A stretch of DNA of 33,990 nucleotides from Casp-actino8 sp001510455 (GCA_027592035.1 JAQCIK010000022.1:1-33990); one strand, 5' to 3'. Positions 21,690 through 30,103 are shown, counted from the first letter of the stretch. Made by a program: numbers and translations. The notes: a model not told the origin generated them from the letters alone.

Positions 21690-22817
21690 GTGTCCGATAC
21701 CCACGCACCGCTGAGCGATCTTCGCGTCATCGATCTCTCGACGGTGATCGCCGGCCCCAACTGCGCCCGCTATCTCGCCGACTTCGGCGCCGACGTGATC
21801 AAGGTCGAACGTCCCGAGATCGGAGACAGCCTGCGCAACATGGCCTGGAAGGACCCGCGCGATGGCGTGGGTCTCTGGTGGAAGATCGCCAACCGCAACA
21901 AACGCACGATCGCCCTCGATCTGAAGAATCCGGACGACAAGAGTCTCCTCGAAGGTCTCGTGCGCGATGCCCATGTACTCGTCGAGAACTTTCGACCCGG
22001 AACTCTCGAGCGACTCGACCTCGGACCCGATCGACTCCTCGAGATCAACCCGACTCTCGTGATCACACGAGTGACCGGTTTCGGTCAGGACGGGCCGTAC
22101 GCCGATCGCCCGGGCTTCGCATCGATCGCCGAGTCGATGTCGGGTTACGCAGCTGTCAACGGCGAGAAGGACGGTCCCCCACTCCTTCCAGCGATCGCGC
22201 TCACCGATGAACTCACGGCCATCGTCGCCGCCTTCGCGACCATGGTCGCCGTTCATTCGGGTGTCGGGCAGGAAGTCGACGTCAGTTTGCTCGAGAGCAT
22301 CTTCCACGTCATGGGACCGGTGGCGTCACTCTTCGCTCTCACCGGCGAACTCCAACCACGACTCGGATCCGGCCTTCCGTACACGGTTCCCCGTGGCGTG
22401 TACCGCTGTGCCGACGGTACGTGGGTCGGGGTGTCGGCCTCGTCCGACACCGTGGCCATGCGAGTGATGGACATTCTCGGCGTGGCCGACGATCCTCGAT
22501 TCACGACCTTCGCCGGCCGGACCGCCCATCGTGACGAACTCGAGAGTCGCATGAGCACCTGGTGCGCCGAACGTACCCGCAACGAAGTGATCCGAGTGTT
22601 CGAGGAAGCCGAAGCAGCCATCGGACCCGTGAACGACATGTCCGACATCGCCGTCGACCCCCACTTCATCGCCCGACGGGCCATCGTGGACGTGGGCGAC
22701 ACTCCGATGCAGAATCTCATCGCTCGTCTGTCACGAACGCCAGGAGTTCTCCGACACCCGGGCCGTGCGATGGATGCCGACGGGGACGAGATCCGACGAA
22801 AAGGATGGGAACGATGA
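21690..22817 (+). CDS. CaiB/BaiF family (class III) CoA-transferase
   Basis: This 375-residue protein moves CoA between carboxylic acids. Hallmarks are the N-terminal LRVIDLSTVIAGP and LADFGADVIKVE, then NRNKRTIALDLK, then VENFRPGTLERL. The likely catalytic Asp173 lies in ALTDELTAI; the family acts through an aspartyl-CoA anhydride. Known members use formyl/oxalyl, carnitine, bile-acid, alpha-methylacyl or mesaconyl substrates; none can be chosen here. GTG 21690 lies 12 nt after the aminotransferase stop. The next gene overlaps its stop by 4 nt. Confidence 0.88.
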   Translation: MSDTHAPLSDLRVIDLSTVIAGPNCARYLADFGADVIKVERPEIGDSLRNMAWKDPRDGVGLWWKIANRNKRTIALDLKNPDDKSLLEGLVRDAHVLVENFRPGTLERLDLGPDRLLEINPTLVITRVTGFGQDGPYADRPGFASIAESMSGYAAVNGEKDGPPLLPAIALTDELTAIVAAFATMVAVHSGVGQEVDVSLLESIFHVMGPVASLFALTGELQPRLGSGLPYTVPRGVYRCADGTWVGVSASSDTVAMRVMDILGVADDPRFTTFAGRTAHRDELESRMSTWCAERTRNEVIRVFEEAEAAIGPVNDMSDIAVDPHFIARRAIVDVGDTPMQNLIARLSRTPGVLRHPGRAMDADGDEIRRKGWER

Positions 22818-23245
22818 GTGAGAAGCCGTACGTCTACGTGGCCGGACCACTGTTCGACGAGGGTGAGCGATGGTTCATCGAGAAGGTCGACCAACTCGTT
22901 CGCGAAAGTGGCTTCGACACGTTTCTCCCCCATCGCGACAATCCACCGAAGACTGCTGACAACGTCCGATTGATCTTCGAGAACGACAAAGGCGGGATCG
23001 ATCGATGCGACGTCGTCGTCGCCAATCTCAACGGTGTAATGACCGACGATGGAACGGCATGGGAGATGGGGTACGCCTACGCACTCGGCAAGTACACCAT
23101 CGGTCTGTACACCGACTGGCGGGCTCGATTCCCGGCGCCCGACGAAGTGGTGAACCTGATGATGCAGTGTTCGATGGATCGCCTGGTTCGCTCACTCGAC
23201 GAACTGCGTGACGCACTCGTCGAGTGGAAAGAGGCTCAGGCCTGA
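22814..23245 (+). CDS. Nucleoside 2-deoxyribosyltransferase-like protein
   Basis: This 143-residue Rossmann-like protein has an opening strand VYVAGPLF. The strand-ending acidic segment is CDVVVANLNG, followed by DDGTAWEMGYA, whose Glu84 matches the catalytic nucleophile of nucleoside 2-deoxyribosyltransferases. These enzymes swap bases on 2'-deoxyribose, and relatives hydrolyse nucleotides or sense nucleotide ligands. It is last in the four-gene operon, with ATG 22814 inside the CoA-transferase end (ATGA). Its stop codon lies in a 10-bp palindrome shared with the convergent msrA stop. With cdd, deoC and dut nearby a salvage role is plausible, but operon-mates do not point to one. Confidence 0.82.
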   Translation: MSEKPYVYVAGPLFDEGERWFIEKVDQLVRESGFDTFLPHRDNPPKTADNVRLIFENDKGGIDRCDVVVANLNGVMTDDGTAWEMGYAYALGKYTIGLYTDWRARFPAPDEVVNLMMQCSMDRLVRSLDELRDALVEWKEAQA

Positions 23246-23895
23246 GACACTCCGGTGCCGATCGGACAGCTCACTCCGGTTCCACCGATTCCGCAGTACC
23301 CGTTCGGGTTCTTTCCGAGGTACTGCTGGTGATAGGGCTCGGCGTAGAAGAACGTGCCCAATGGTGCGATTTCGGTCGTGATCGTCGATCGTCCGGCGTT
23401 CGACAACTGCACCTGATACACGCGTGCTGATTCGGATGCCGATTCGGCTTGCTCGTCGGAAGTGGTGAAGATCGCGCTTCGATACTGCGAGCCGATGTCG
23501 TTGCCCTGACGCATTCCCTGAGTGGGGTCGTGATTCTCCCAGAAGACCCGAAGAAGATCGACATAGGTCACGCGTTGCGGATCGAAGACCACCAACACCA
23601 CTTCGGTGTGACCGGTGAGTCCACTGCAGGTTTCTTCGTACGTCGGATTGGGGGTGTATCCACCGGCGTAGCCCACCGCGGTCGAGAACACCCCGTCGGT
23701 CTGCCAGAACTTTCGTTCGGCGCCCCAGAAACAACCCATGCCGAAGACCGCGCTCTGCATTCCGTCGGGCCACGGAGCGGTGAGCGGAGCATCGAGAACG
23801 AAGTGCTTCTCGGGAACTGGCATCGTCTGATCGGTGCGTCCGGGCAAGGCGTCTGCGGGAGCCACCATCGACACGTTCTTCTTGGCGAACAACAT
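23236..23895 (-). CDS. msrA: Peptide methionine (S)-S-oxide reductase MsrA
   Basis: This 219-residue repair enzyme reduces Met-S-sulfoxide. It has GCFWGAE with nucleophile Cys55, the family segments YAGGYTPNPTYEE and GHTEVV, and HDPTQ...QGNDIGSQYRS. Two C-terminal resolving Cys (201 in GYCGIGG, 210) mark the three-Cys type recycled by thioredoxin. An N-terminal extension of about 40 residues without a clear signal sequence matches longer MsrA forms. ATG 23895 is 7 nt after TAGCCT, fitting a leaderless start. The gene ends in a 10-bp overlap with the convergent deoxyribosyltransferase gene. Confidence 0.94.
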   Translation of the reverse strand: MLFAKKNVSMVAPADALPGRTDQTMPVPEKHFVLDAPLTAPWPDGMQSAVFGMGCFWGAERKFWQTDGVFSTAVGYAGGYTPNPTYEETCSGLTGHTEVVLVVFDPQRVTYVDLLRVFWENHDPTQGMRQGNDIGSQYRSAIFTTSDEQAESASESARVYQVQLSNAGRSTITTEIAPLGTFFYAEPYHQQYLGKNPNGYCGIGGTGVSCPIGTGVSQA

Positions 23896-23901
23896 GCTTC
23901 G

Positions 23902-23907
23902 AGGCTA
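23902..23907 (-). promoter_or_regulatory. Candidate -10 box of msrA (leaderless)
   Basis: TAGCCT, 6 nt, then ATG 23895. It lies just beyond the stop of the exporter permease gene on the same strand. No -35 match. Confidence 0.5.
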
Positions 23908-23909
23908 CG

Positions 23910-24716
23910 TCACTTGCCGAGAAGCGCGTCGATTCGGCGCGCGGCAATCGTGAGACCGGCGAGCGTCAGAGCAGCGAGATAGGCCACATGGATCACGATC
24001 CCCCATGTCGCGATGCCCAGGCAGGCGGCCCGAACGAGGGCGACACCGTGGTAGAGCGGGCTGATCTGCACGACCCAACCCCATGTTCCGTAGGACGACA
24101 GCGGGTAGAACGTCGCCGAGAACAAGAACAAGGGAAGGACGATCGTCTGAACCCAATCGAAGTCCTCCCACGAACGCATGTAGGTCGTGGCGGCCATACC
24201 GACCGATGCGAATGCGGCTCCGAGGAGAAGACAGGCCGGCAACGCCAACACCGCTGCCCACGATCGAGTGAGCCCGAGACTCACCAGACAACCGAGGAAC
24301 ACGATCGAGTACAGAGTTCCACGAGTGAGAGCCCAGCCGATCTCTCCGACGGCAACGTCTTTCGAACTCATGGGTGTGGCCAGGACTCCGTCGTACAAAC
24401 GCGCGTGGCGCAACTTGAAGTACACGTTCATGGTGCTGTCGTAGACGGCACCGTTCATCGCCGAGCTCGCCATGAGCGCCGGCGCCACGAATTCGGCATA
24501 CGAAACCGAACGGCCGGCGAAATCGATACCGCCGATCAGGGATCCGAATCCGATCCTGATCGAGAACAAGTAGAAGAGCGGCTCGAAGAACCCTGACACC
24601 ACGATCATCCACGACAACTTGTTGACGTAGAGACTTCGCTCGATCATGCGGTGAGCTCGTCGGGACTGCCGCAGGATCGGGGGCACGACCCGCCACACCA
24701 TCGTGGTGGACGTCAT
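23910..24716 (-). CDS. ABC-2 type exporter permease (second of two)
   Basis: This 268-residue membrane protein has about six hydrophobic segments and the ABC-2 (NodJ/DrrB-like) pattern: a charged N-terminus, an early interfacial helix, a conserved segment ATPMSSKDVAVGE, and FSATFYPLSS followed by PLYHGVALVRA. It is homologous to the permease upstream (PLWHGVELTRG at the same place), so the pair probably forms a heterodimeric channel. ATG 24716 overlaps the upstream stop by 4 nt (ATGA), which sets the start. Substrate unknown. Confidence 0.86.
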   Translation of the reverse strand: MTSTTMVWRVVPPILRQSRRAHRMIERSLYVNKLSWMIVVSGFFEPLFYLFSIRIGFGSLIGGIDFAGRSVSYAEFVAPALMASSAMNGAVYDSTMNVYFKLRHARLYDGVLATPMSSKDVAVGEIGWALTRGTLYSIVFLGCLVSLGLTRSWAAVLALPACLLLGAAFASVGMAATTYMRSWEDFDWVQTIVLPLFLFSATFYPLSSYGTWGWVVQISPLYHGVALVRAACLGIATWGIVIHVAYLAALTLAGLTIAARRIDALLGK

Positions 24717-25495
24717 CGGTAGAGCCTCCGTGAGAAATAGCGGTCGCACAAGAACAGGCCGAGACCGACGTAAGCGACGAGAACACCCAGGTGTCCGAGC
24801 ACTGCGAAGAAACCAATGGTCTCCAGAACGAAACCGCGTGTGAGTTCGACACCGTGCCACAGAGGTGTCACCCAGGCGATCGGTTTCAGTGCACCCGGCA
24901 ACGCTTCGATCGGATAGAAGGCGCCACCGAACAGAAACAGCGGTGTGACGACGAAACGTTGCACGTAGTTGAAGGATTGGTCGTATTCACGAGTTGCCGC
25001 ATAAGCGCCGACGGTGGTCGAGAACGAGAGACCACAGAGCACCGCCGACAGGGTGGCGGGTACGAGACCCCACGATCGGGTTTCGGGAACGATGGTCAGA
25101 ACGATCGTCACTCCGACGACGGCGAGCGACACTCGGGTGGCCCACCACAGAAGCTGTCCGGCCACGATCTGGCGTGACGTCAACGTGGTGGCGGCCATCG
25201 ATTCGAACGTGCCCTCCCACTTGAAGCCGGCCAGAACCGGATACGTAGACTCGAAGGACCCGACCAACATCGCCGTCGTCGCGAGCAGAGCCGGAGCGAG
25301 AAAACCCAGATAGCCCACACCGCCCAGGGCTTCCGTCGATCCGCTACGCGCGTCGACGAGCGACCCGACACCGAGACCCATACCGAGAAGGAACAGGACG
25401 GGTTGTACGAATCCGAGCGTGAGGTTGGTCTTCCAGATCCGCTTCAGGAGAGTCATGTGACTCTCCCAGACTCGGACGGCGGGCGGAGTCGTCAC
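24713..25495 (-). CDS. ABC-2 type exporter permease (first of two)
   Basis: This 260-residue permease has about six membrane segments. Family landmarks are TLTSRQIVAGQLLWW, GGAFYPIEALPG and PLWHGVELTRG. GTG 25495 starts 1 nt after the stop of the ATPase gene, and the next permease overlaps its own stop by 4 nt, so the three are one operon. NodJ-, DrrB- and DrrC-type subunits export lipids, oligosaccharides or drugs; nothing here chooses among them. Confidence 0.86.
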   Translation of the reverse strand: MTTPPAVRVWESHMTLLKRIWKTNLTLGFVQPVLFLLGMGLGVGSLVDARSGSTEALGGVGYLGFLAPALLATTAMLVGSFESTYPVLAGFKWEGTFESMAATTLTSRQIVAGQLLWWATRVSLAVVGVTIVLTIVPETRSWGLVPATLSAVLCGLSFSTTVGAYAATREYDQSFNYVQRFVVTPLFLFGGAFYPIEALPGALKPIAWVTPLWHGVELTRGFVLETIGFFAVLGHLGVLVAYVGLGLFLCDRYFSRRLYR

Positions 25496-25496
25496 G

Positions 25497-26420
25497 TCAG
25501 TCCACCAATGTTCGGCCGGTCAGCCGGAGGAAGACGTCCTCGAGCGTGCTGCGTCGAACGAGAGCGCTTTCAGGCGCAACACCTCGTTCGTGAACCTGGT
25601 GAAGAACCGATTCGCCGTCGTCGTCGTACACGAGGACGCGATCGGGGAGGATCTCCTGACGCTCACCCAGATCGGCGATGGATCGACTTCGATCGGCATT
25701 CGTTCCGGCCGGGAAGCGCAGCTCGAGGACTTCGCGAGTCGAGTGCTCGGAGATGAGAGCGCGAGGTGAACCTTCGGCCACGATGAGACCCCCGTCCATG
25801 ACGACGAGACGGTCGCACAACTGCTCGGCCTCGTCCATGTAATGGGTCGTGAGAATGAGAGTGACCCCTTGTTGCTTCAATCGATAGAGACGGTCCCAGA
25901 GGATGTGACGGGCTTGAGGGTCGAGTCCGGTCGTCGGCTCGTCGAGAAGAAGTAACTCGGGTTGATTGATCAGACTCCGGGCGATCGTGAGTCGGCGCTT
26001 CATCCCTCCGCTCAGGGGTTCGACACGCGAATCGGCTCGATCCGAGAGTTGGACGAACTCGAGAAGTTCTCGCGCCCTCGACTTGCACTCGGCACGCGGA
26101 ATGTCGAAGTACCGCCCGTACACGACCAGGTTGTCGAACACCGTGAGTTCACTGTCCAGATTGTCCTGTTGCGGTACGACACCGAGACGGGCTCGGATCT
26201 GCCGACCGTTCGTCGCCGGATCGAGACCGAACAAACGCAGAGTTCCGGACGTCACCGGCGAGACGCAACCGATCATCCGCATGGTGCTCGACTTTCCCGC
26301 ACCGTTGGGACCGAGGAATCCGAAGGCCTCTCCGGGTGCGATCTCGAAGTCGATTCCTCGAACGGCTTCGAAGTCACCGAACTTCTTCGTGAGTCCATGA
26401 GCCGACACGATCGGATGCAC
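25497..26420 (-). CDS. ABC exporter ATP-binding subunit (NodI/DrrA-like)
   Basis: This 307-residue ATPase energises the two downstream permeases. Walker A is GPNGAGKSS (37-45), the Q-loop lies in VVPQQDNLD, the signature is LSGGM (136-140), Walker B is ELLLLDEP (155-162), and the H-loop is TTHYMDEAE. A C-terminal domain of about 90 residues follows, as in DrrA/NodI-type exporters. GTG 26420 lies 7 nt after TATCGT, giving a leaderless start. The promoter is back to back with that of the GNAT gene in a 38-nt gap. Confidence 0.92.
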   Translation of the reverse strand: MHPIVSAHGLTKKFGDFEAVRGIDFEIAPGEAFGFLGPNGAGKSSTMRMIGCVSPVTSGTLRLFGLDPATNGRQIRARLGVVPQQDNLDSELTVFDNLVVYGRYFDIPRAECKSRARELLEFVQLSDRADSRVEPLSGGMKRRLTIARSLINQPELLLLDEPTTGLDPQARHILWDRLYRLKQQGVTLILTTHYMDEAEQLCDRLVVMDGGLIVAEGSPRALISEHSTREVLELRFPAGTNADRSRSIADLGERQEILPDRVLVYDDDGESVLHQVHERGVAPESALVRRSTLEDVFLRLTGRTLVD

Positions 26421-26426
26421 GGCGTC

Positions 26427-26451
26427 ACGATAGTGCTGGTCGACCTAGAGT
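26427..26451. promoter_or_regulatory. Divergent -10 boxes of the ABC operon and the GNAT gene
   Basis: TATCGT on the minus strand (26432-26427) is 6 nt from GTG 26420. TAGAGT on the plus strand (26446-26451) is 7 nt from ATG 26459. The intergenic gap is only 38 nt, so each promoter's -35 region overlaps the other's -10. Confidence 0.5.
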
Positions 26452-26458
26452 CTCTTCG

Positions 26459-26935
26459 ATGCTCGTTCGTGATCTCACCATCGACGACCTGACGATCGCT
26501 CACCTGATCAACCAGGAGAACGTGCCAGCCGTCGGAGACGAAACATTCGAGGATCTGGTCGCCATTTTCGAAAAATGCACGATCGCCTTGGCGCTCGAGG
26601 ATTCCGGGGCCGTGCGCGGATTCTGCATGGTGTTACCACCCGGCACCGAGTACGACAGTCCCAACTATCTCTTCTTCGAATCCCGATACGACGACTTCGT
26701 CTATCTGGACCGCATCGCCATCACGGCGACGCACCAAGGACGCGGTGGAGGTCCGCTCTTGTATCGCGAGGTCGAGCGACGCGCCGAAGCCGAATGGTTC
26801 ACCCTCGAAGTGAACGTGAAGCCCCCGAACGAGGGTTCGCTCCGTTTCCATCGACGGGAGGGATTCGATCAAGTGGCAGAGCTCGAGACCCGTCCCGGAA
26901 AGGTCGTCAGCCTGATGGCCAAAAGGCTGCGTTGA
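26459..26935 (+). CDS. GNAT family N-acetyltransferase
   Basis: This 158-residue protein transfers an acyl group from acyl-CoA. Strand 4 is VYLDRIAIT, followed by the acetyl-CoA pyrophosphate loop in THQGRGGGPLLYREV (Q/RxxGxG/A-like) and a strand VNVKPPNEGSLRFHRREGF with the typical N...A/S-x-x-F/Y-x-x-x-G-F pattern. Substrate unknown; overall form resembles small-molecule or protein N-acetyltransferases annotated only as GNAT. The ATG is leaderless-type. Its TGA abuts the stop of the convergent omega-amidase-like gene in the palindrome TGATCA (26933-26938). Confidence 0.88.
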   Translation: MLVRDLTIDDLTIAHLINQENVPAVGDETFEDLVAIFEKCTIALALEDSGAVRGFCMVLPPGTEYDSPNYLFFESRYDDFVYLDRIAITATHQGRGGGPLLYREVERRAEAEWFTLEVNVKPPNEGSLRFHRREGFDQVAELETRPGKVVSLMAKRLR

Positions 26936-27706
26936 TCAGCGACGGTCGGGCAGGAACCGGAATCGGTCGCGTACTTCGGCGACTCGCTCGGCGGTGACCT
27001 CGGCGTAAATCGTGGTCTCGGAGTCACCGGCATCGGCCAGAACCTCTCCGAACGGGTCGACGATCATGCTGTCACCCGAGTACTCGAGTCCGCCTCCACT
27101 GCCGACCCGATTGCAACCGATCACGAAAGCCTGATTCTCGATGGCACGGGCTCGCAACAACGTCGTCCAATGGTCGCGACGAGACGACGGCCAATTGGCC
27201 GGGACGAGGTAGAGGTCGGTGTCGAGGGCCAGCTGCCAGAACTCGTCGCCGAAACGAAGGTCGTAACACACGAAGAGCGACACGTGAAGTCCGTCGATCT
27301 CGACCGTGACCAGATCGGTGCCCGAGCGCACGTGTCGGTCTTCACCGCCGTAGGTGAAAGGGTGAATCTTCCGGTAACGACGAAGCTCTCCCCGTGGATC
27401 GGCGAGAACGAGAGTGTTCGCTGGTCGTCGGTCGTCGACACTCGAGTCAGCCGGTACCTCCGGACACGATCCGGCGATCCAGACTCCGTGCGCCATCGCC
27501 TGTTGGCGCAGGAACTGCGACGAGGGTCCGTCCTCGGGTTCGGCGAAGGTGTCGGAGTCGACGGCGAATCCCGTCGAGAAGGTCTCGGACAGCACGACCA
27601 GCCGAGCACCGTGCTCGACGGCTTCGGTCACCCGGGGCGCAAGACGTTCGAAGTTGGAATCACGATCACACCAGACGATGTCGTGTTGGACGACTGCCAC
27701 CTTCAC
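26936..27706 (-). CDS. Carbon-nitrogen hydrolase, omega-amidase (Nit2)-like
   Basis: This 256-residue nitrilase-superfamily enzyme has the Glu-Lys-Cys triad E41 (VVLSETF), K113 (YRKIHPF) and C147 (FVCYDLRFG). The segments STGFA, KIHPFTYGGE and CYDLRF resemble omega-amidases, which hydrolyse alpha-ketoglutaramate or alpha-ketosuccinamate. GTG 27706 overlaps the upstream aminotransferase stop by 4 nt (GTGA), fixing the start although the frame is open further upstream. Coupling to a GTK/KAT-type aminotransferase matches the glutamine transaminase - omega-amidase pair known in methionine salvage and glutamine use. Substrate assignment is inference. Confidence 0.87.
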   Translation of the reverse strand: MKVAVVQHDIVWCDRDSNFERLAPRVTEAVEHGARLVVLSETFSTGFAVDSDTFAEPEDGPSSQFLRQQAMAHGVWIAGSCPEVPADSSVDDRRPANTLVLADPRGELRRYRKIHPFTYGGEDRHVRSGTDLVTVEIDGLHVSLFVCYDLRFGDEFWQLALDTDLYLVPANWPSSRRDHWTTLLRARAIENQAFVIGCNRVGSGGGLEYSGDSMIVDPFGEVLADAGDSETTIYAEVTAERVAEVRDRFRFLPDRR

Positions 27707-28890
27707 GATCCACCTCGCGACGACAGCGTGGAGAGACGATCGACCGCTTCGTCTATAGACGACATCCGTTTGCAGAACGCGAATCGCACCAGGTGTCGTC
27801 CTTCGTCTCGGTGTGCCCGATCGTAGAAGACGACGTTCGGTACGGCGACGACTCCGCATCGCCTCGGCAATGATCGACAGAACGCGTGACCGTCACCGCT
27901 GGAATCGACAGACCTGATGTCGACGGTCACGAAATACGTCCCTCGAGGGTGGAAGACCTCGAACCCGGCCGTTCGCAAGCCACTCATCAGACGATCTCGT
28001 TTCGTCTGAAGGTCGGAGGCCAATTCGCTGAAGTAGGTGTCGGGGAGTCGAAGTCCGGTGGCGATCGCCGGCTGAAACGGACCCGACGAGACGTACGTGA
28101 GGAATTGCTTGGCCGAGCGAGCCCCAGCGACCAGTGCGGCCGGGGCACAGATCCACCCCACCTTCCAACCCGTCGTGTTGAAGGTCTTGCCCCCACTCGA
28201 GATCACGAGCGTGCGATCGCGCATTCCCGGCAACGTGGCGATCGATCGATGACGGACCCCGTCGTAGGTGAGATGTTCGTACACCTCGTCGGACACCACG
28301 ATCAGGTCGTGTTCGATGGCGACATCAGCGATCGTTCGTAGTTGTTCGTCGTCGAGGACCACACCGGTCGGATTGTGCGGAGAGTTGATCAGGAGGATCC
28401 GAGTCCGCTCGTTGACGGCGGACCGCAGTTCGTCGGGATCGAACGCGTAGTCGGGTGGTCGTAACGTGACCGGACGGGCGACGGCTCCCGCCATGGCGAT
28501 ACATGCCTGATACGAGTCGTACATCGGCTCGAGCAGCACGACTTCGTCACCGGTCTCGAGAAGCCCGAGCAAACACGCTGCCAAGGCCTCGGTTGCTCCG
28601 GCCGTCACCAAGACTTCGGTGTCGGGGTCGTAGGTGAGTCCCCAAAAACGCGACTGATGCTCGGCGATCGCTTCGCGCAACGCCGGAATTCCGGGTCCGG
28701 GTGGGTACTGGTTGTGGCCGGACCTGATGGCATCAACAGCAGCGTCGAGGACTTCGGGCGGACCGTCGTAGTCAGGGAATCCCTGACCTAGGTTGATCGC
28801 GCCGGTCTCGACGGCGAGGGCCGACATCTCGGCGAAGATCGTGGTGCCGAACTCGCGCAACTTCGACGTCACGTACGAGTCGGTCGTCAT
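27703..28890 (-). CDS. Aminotransferase, kynurenine/glutamine transaminase (YbdL)-like
   Basis: This 395-residue PLP enzyme has cofactor Lys235 in SSGGKTFNTTGWKVGW. Further landmarks are INLGQGFPDYDGPP at the N-terminus, NSPHNPTG, SDEVYEHLTYDG, and a C-terminal Arg in LVRFAFCKR. INLGQGFPD with GGKTF-T-GWKVGW is typical of the kynurenine aminotransferase/glutamine transaminase K/YbdL group, which takes glutamine, methionine or aromatic substrates. ATG 28890 lies 7 nt after TAGCCT. The downstream omega-amidase-like gene overlaps its stop by 4 nt. Confidence 0.9.
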   Translation of the reverse strand: MTTDSYVTSKLREFGTTIFAEMSALAVETGAINLGQGFPDYDGPPEVLDAAVDAIRSGHNQYPPGPGIPALREAIAEHQSRFWGLTYDPDTEVLVTAGATEALAACLLGLLETGDEVVLLEPMYDSYQACIAMAGAVARPVTLRPPDYAFDPDELRSAVNERTRILLINSPHNPTGVVLDDEQLRTIADVAIEHDLIVVSDEVYEHLTYDGVRHRSIATLPGMRDRTLVISSGGKTFNTTGWKVGWICAPAALVAGARSAKQFLTYVSSGPFQPAIATGLRLPDTYFSELASDLQTKRDRLMSGLRTAGFEVFHPRGTYFVTVDIRSVDSSGDGHAFCRSLPRRCGVVAVPNVVFYDRAHRDEGRHLVRFAFCKRMSSIDEAVDRLSTLSSRGGS

Positions 28891-28896
28891 GAGGCC

Positions 28897-28902
28897 AGGC
28901 TA
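28897..28902 (-). promoter_or_regulatory. Candidate -10 box of the aminotransferase-amidase pair (leaderless)
   Basis: TAGCCT, 6 nt, then ATG 28890. TTGAGC (28923-28918), partly in the end of deoC, is a possible -35 box at a short 15-nt spacing. Confidence 0.5.
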
Positions 28903-28919
28903 ATTGGCCGAGGAATCGC

Positions 28920-29669
28920 TCAACTGCTGCCGAGCGCTTCGATGACGGCGTCGAGGAGTCCACTCGCTCCGAATCGAAAGGTCTCCGACGTCGCCCAGGA
29001 CGGACCCATGACGTCGTCGGCCAACTTCAAGTACTCCCTGGCGGCGGCGAGAGTTCGGATACCACCCGAGGGTTTGAGCCCGATCGGACGATCCGAGTCG
29101 GCGATCACCTCGAGTATCGAACGCACGGCGTGTGGTGTGGCCGACACCTCGGTCTTGCCGGTCGAAGTCTTCACGAAATCCGCCCCGTGAGCGATGGCGA
29201 TCCGCGCCGCGTCCATCACCTGATGATCGGCGACGAGTTCTCCGGTTTCGAGGATGACCTTCAGATGTTTCGACGTCGGCACCACTTCTCGCACACCGTC
29301 GAGCATGGCAACCACCCGCACTGAGTCCCCGGCCAGAAACGCTCGATACGGGAGCACGAGGTCGATCTCGTCAGCCCCGTCGTCGAGCGCCTGACGCGTG
29401 CTCGAGACGACCGCATCCACCGATTCGTCACCGGTCGGGAAATTGACCACGGTTGCGACCCTCACACCGGTGTCCGCCAATTGCGCGACGGCGGTTCTGA
29501 CGAATCGCGGCCAGATGCAGACTGCAGCGACGGATCCGTACGGAGTGATGGCTCGTCGGCAGAGGGACTCGACGTCGTCGACCGTGCACGAGTCACCGAG
29601 ATCGGTGAGATCGAGGAGGCTGAGAATTCGGCGAGCGTCGGAGGAGACGTCGGACGGCGCGTCGGTCAC
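28920..29669 (-). CDS. deoC: Deoxyribose-phosphate aldolase
   Basis: This 249-residue TIM-barrel class I aldolase cleaves 2-deoxyribose 5-phosphate to glyceraldehyde 3-phosphate and acetaldehyde. The Schiff-base Lys167 (DFVKTSTGK), Lys199 (GLKPSGGIRT) and Asp103 (DEIDLVLPY) match the E. coli catalytic triad K167/K201/D102. GTG 29669 overlaps the cdd stop by 4 nt (GTGA), so translation is coupled. With cdd it catabolises deoxynucleosides; a pyrimidine phosphorylase and deoB are not in the window. Confidence 0.94.
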   Translation of the reverse strand: MTDAPSDVSSDARRILSLLDLTDLGDSCTVDDVESLCRRAITPYGSVAAVCIWPRFVRTAVAQLADTGVRVATVVNFPTGDESVDAVVSSTRQALDDGADEIDLVLPYRAFLAGDSVRVVAMLDGVREVVPTSKHLKVILETGELVADHQVMDAARIAIAHGADFVKTSTGKTEVSATPHAVRSILEVIADSDRPIGLKPSGGIRTLAAAREYLKLADDVMGPSWATSETFRFGASGLLDAVIEALGSS

Positions 29670-30103
29670 TGAACGAAGCCACGCAAGTTGTCGGGTCCGA
29701 ACGAGACCGGGAGAAGTCCGTCCATCGTGAACACTGCTCGCACGCCGTCGGGTCCACAGGCGTAGATCGCCGTCGTCGGTGACGAGAATTCACGAACTCT
29801 CTGACGGCAACCTCCACAACACGTGCCGACCTCCTCGCTGTCGCAGATCGTGAGGACTGCGGCTATCGAGTCGTCTCCGCCGGCGATCATCATCGAGATC
29901 GCTCCGGCCTCGGCACAGGTACTCACCGGATAGGCCGCGTTCTCGACGTTGCAGCAGGCGTACAAACGACCGGTCGTGGTGAGAATCGCCGCGCCGACGT
30001 TGAAATGCGAGTACGGCGCGTAGGCCCGGGACTGCACGGCGCGCGCCGCCTCGAAGAGTTCGGGAACCCGATGCTCGATGGGATGACTGTCCAGATCGCT
30101 CAT
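29666..30103 (-). CDS. cdd: Cytidine deaminase
   Basis: This 145-residue homotetrameric-type cytidine/deoxycytidine deaminase has the zinc motif C63-A-E65 (STCAEAGA) and C96-x-x-C99 (TCCGGCRQ), plus the substrate-binding FNVGAAI and NVENAAYP. ATG 30103 is 7 nt downstream of TAGATT with a leaderless spacing; GTG 30109 is an upstream in-frame alternative. It is the first gene of a cdd-deoC operon and divergent from plsC. Confidence 0.94.
   Translation of the reverse strand: MSDLDSHPIEHRVPELFEAARAVQSRAYAPYSHFNVGAAILTTTGRLYACCNVENAAYPVSTCAEAGAISMMIAGGDDSIAAVLTICDSEEVGTCCGGCRQRVREFSSPTTAIYACGPDGVRAVFTMDGLLPVSFGPDNLRGFVQ

Noticed and set aside
23905..24852. Minus-strand frame of 315 codons overlapping the exporter permease in another frame
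   Set aside because: The ABC-2 permease frame has membrane segments and an ATGA link to its neighbour; this one is hydrophilic and Arg-rich.
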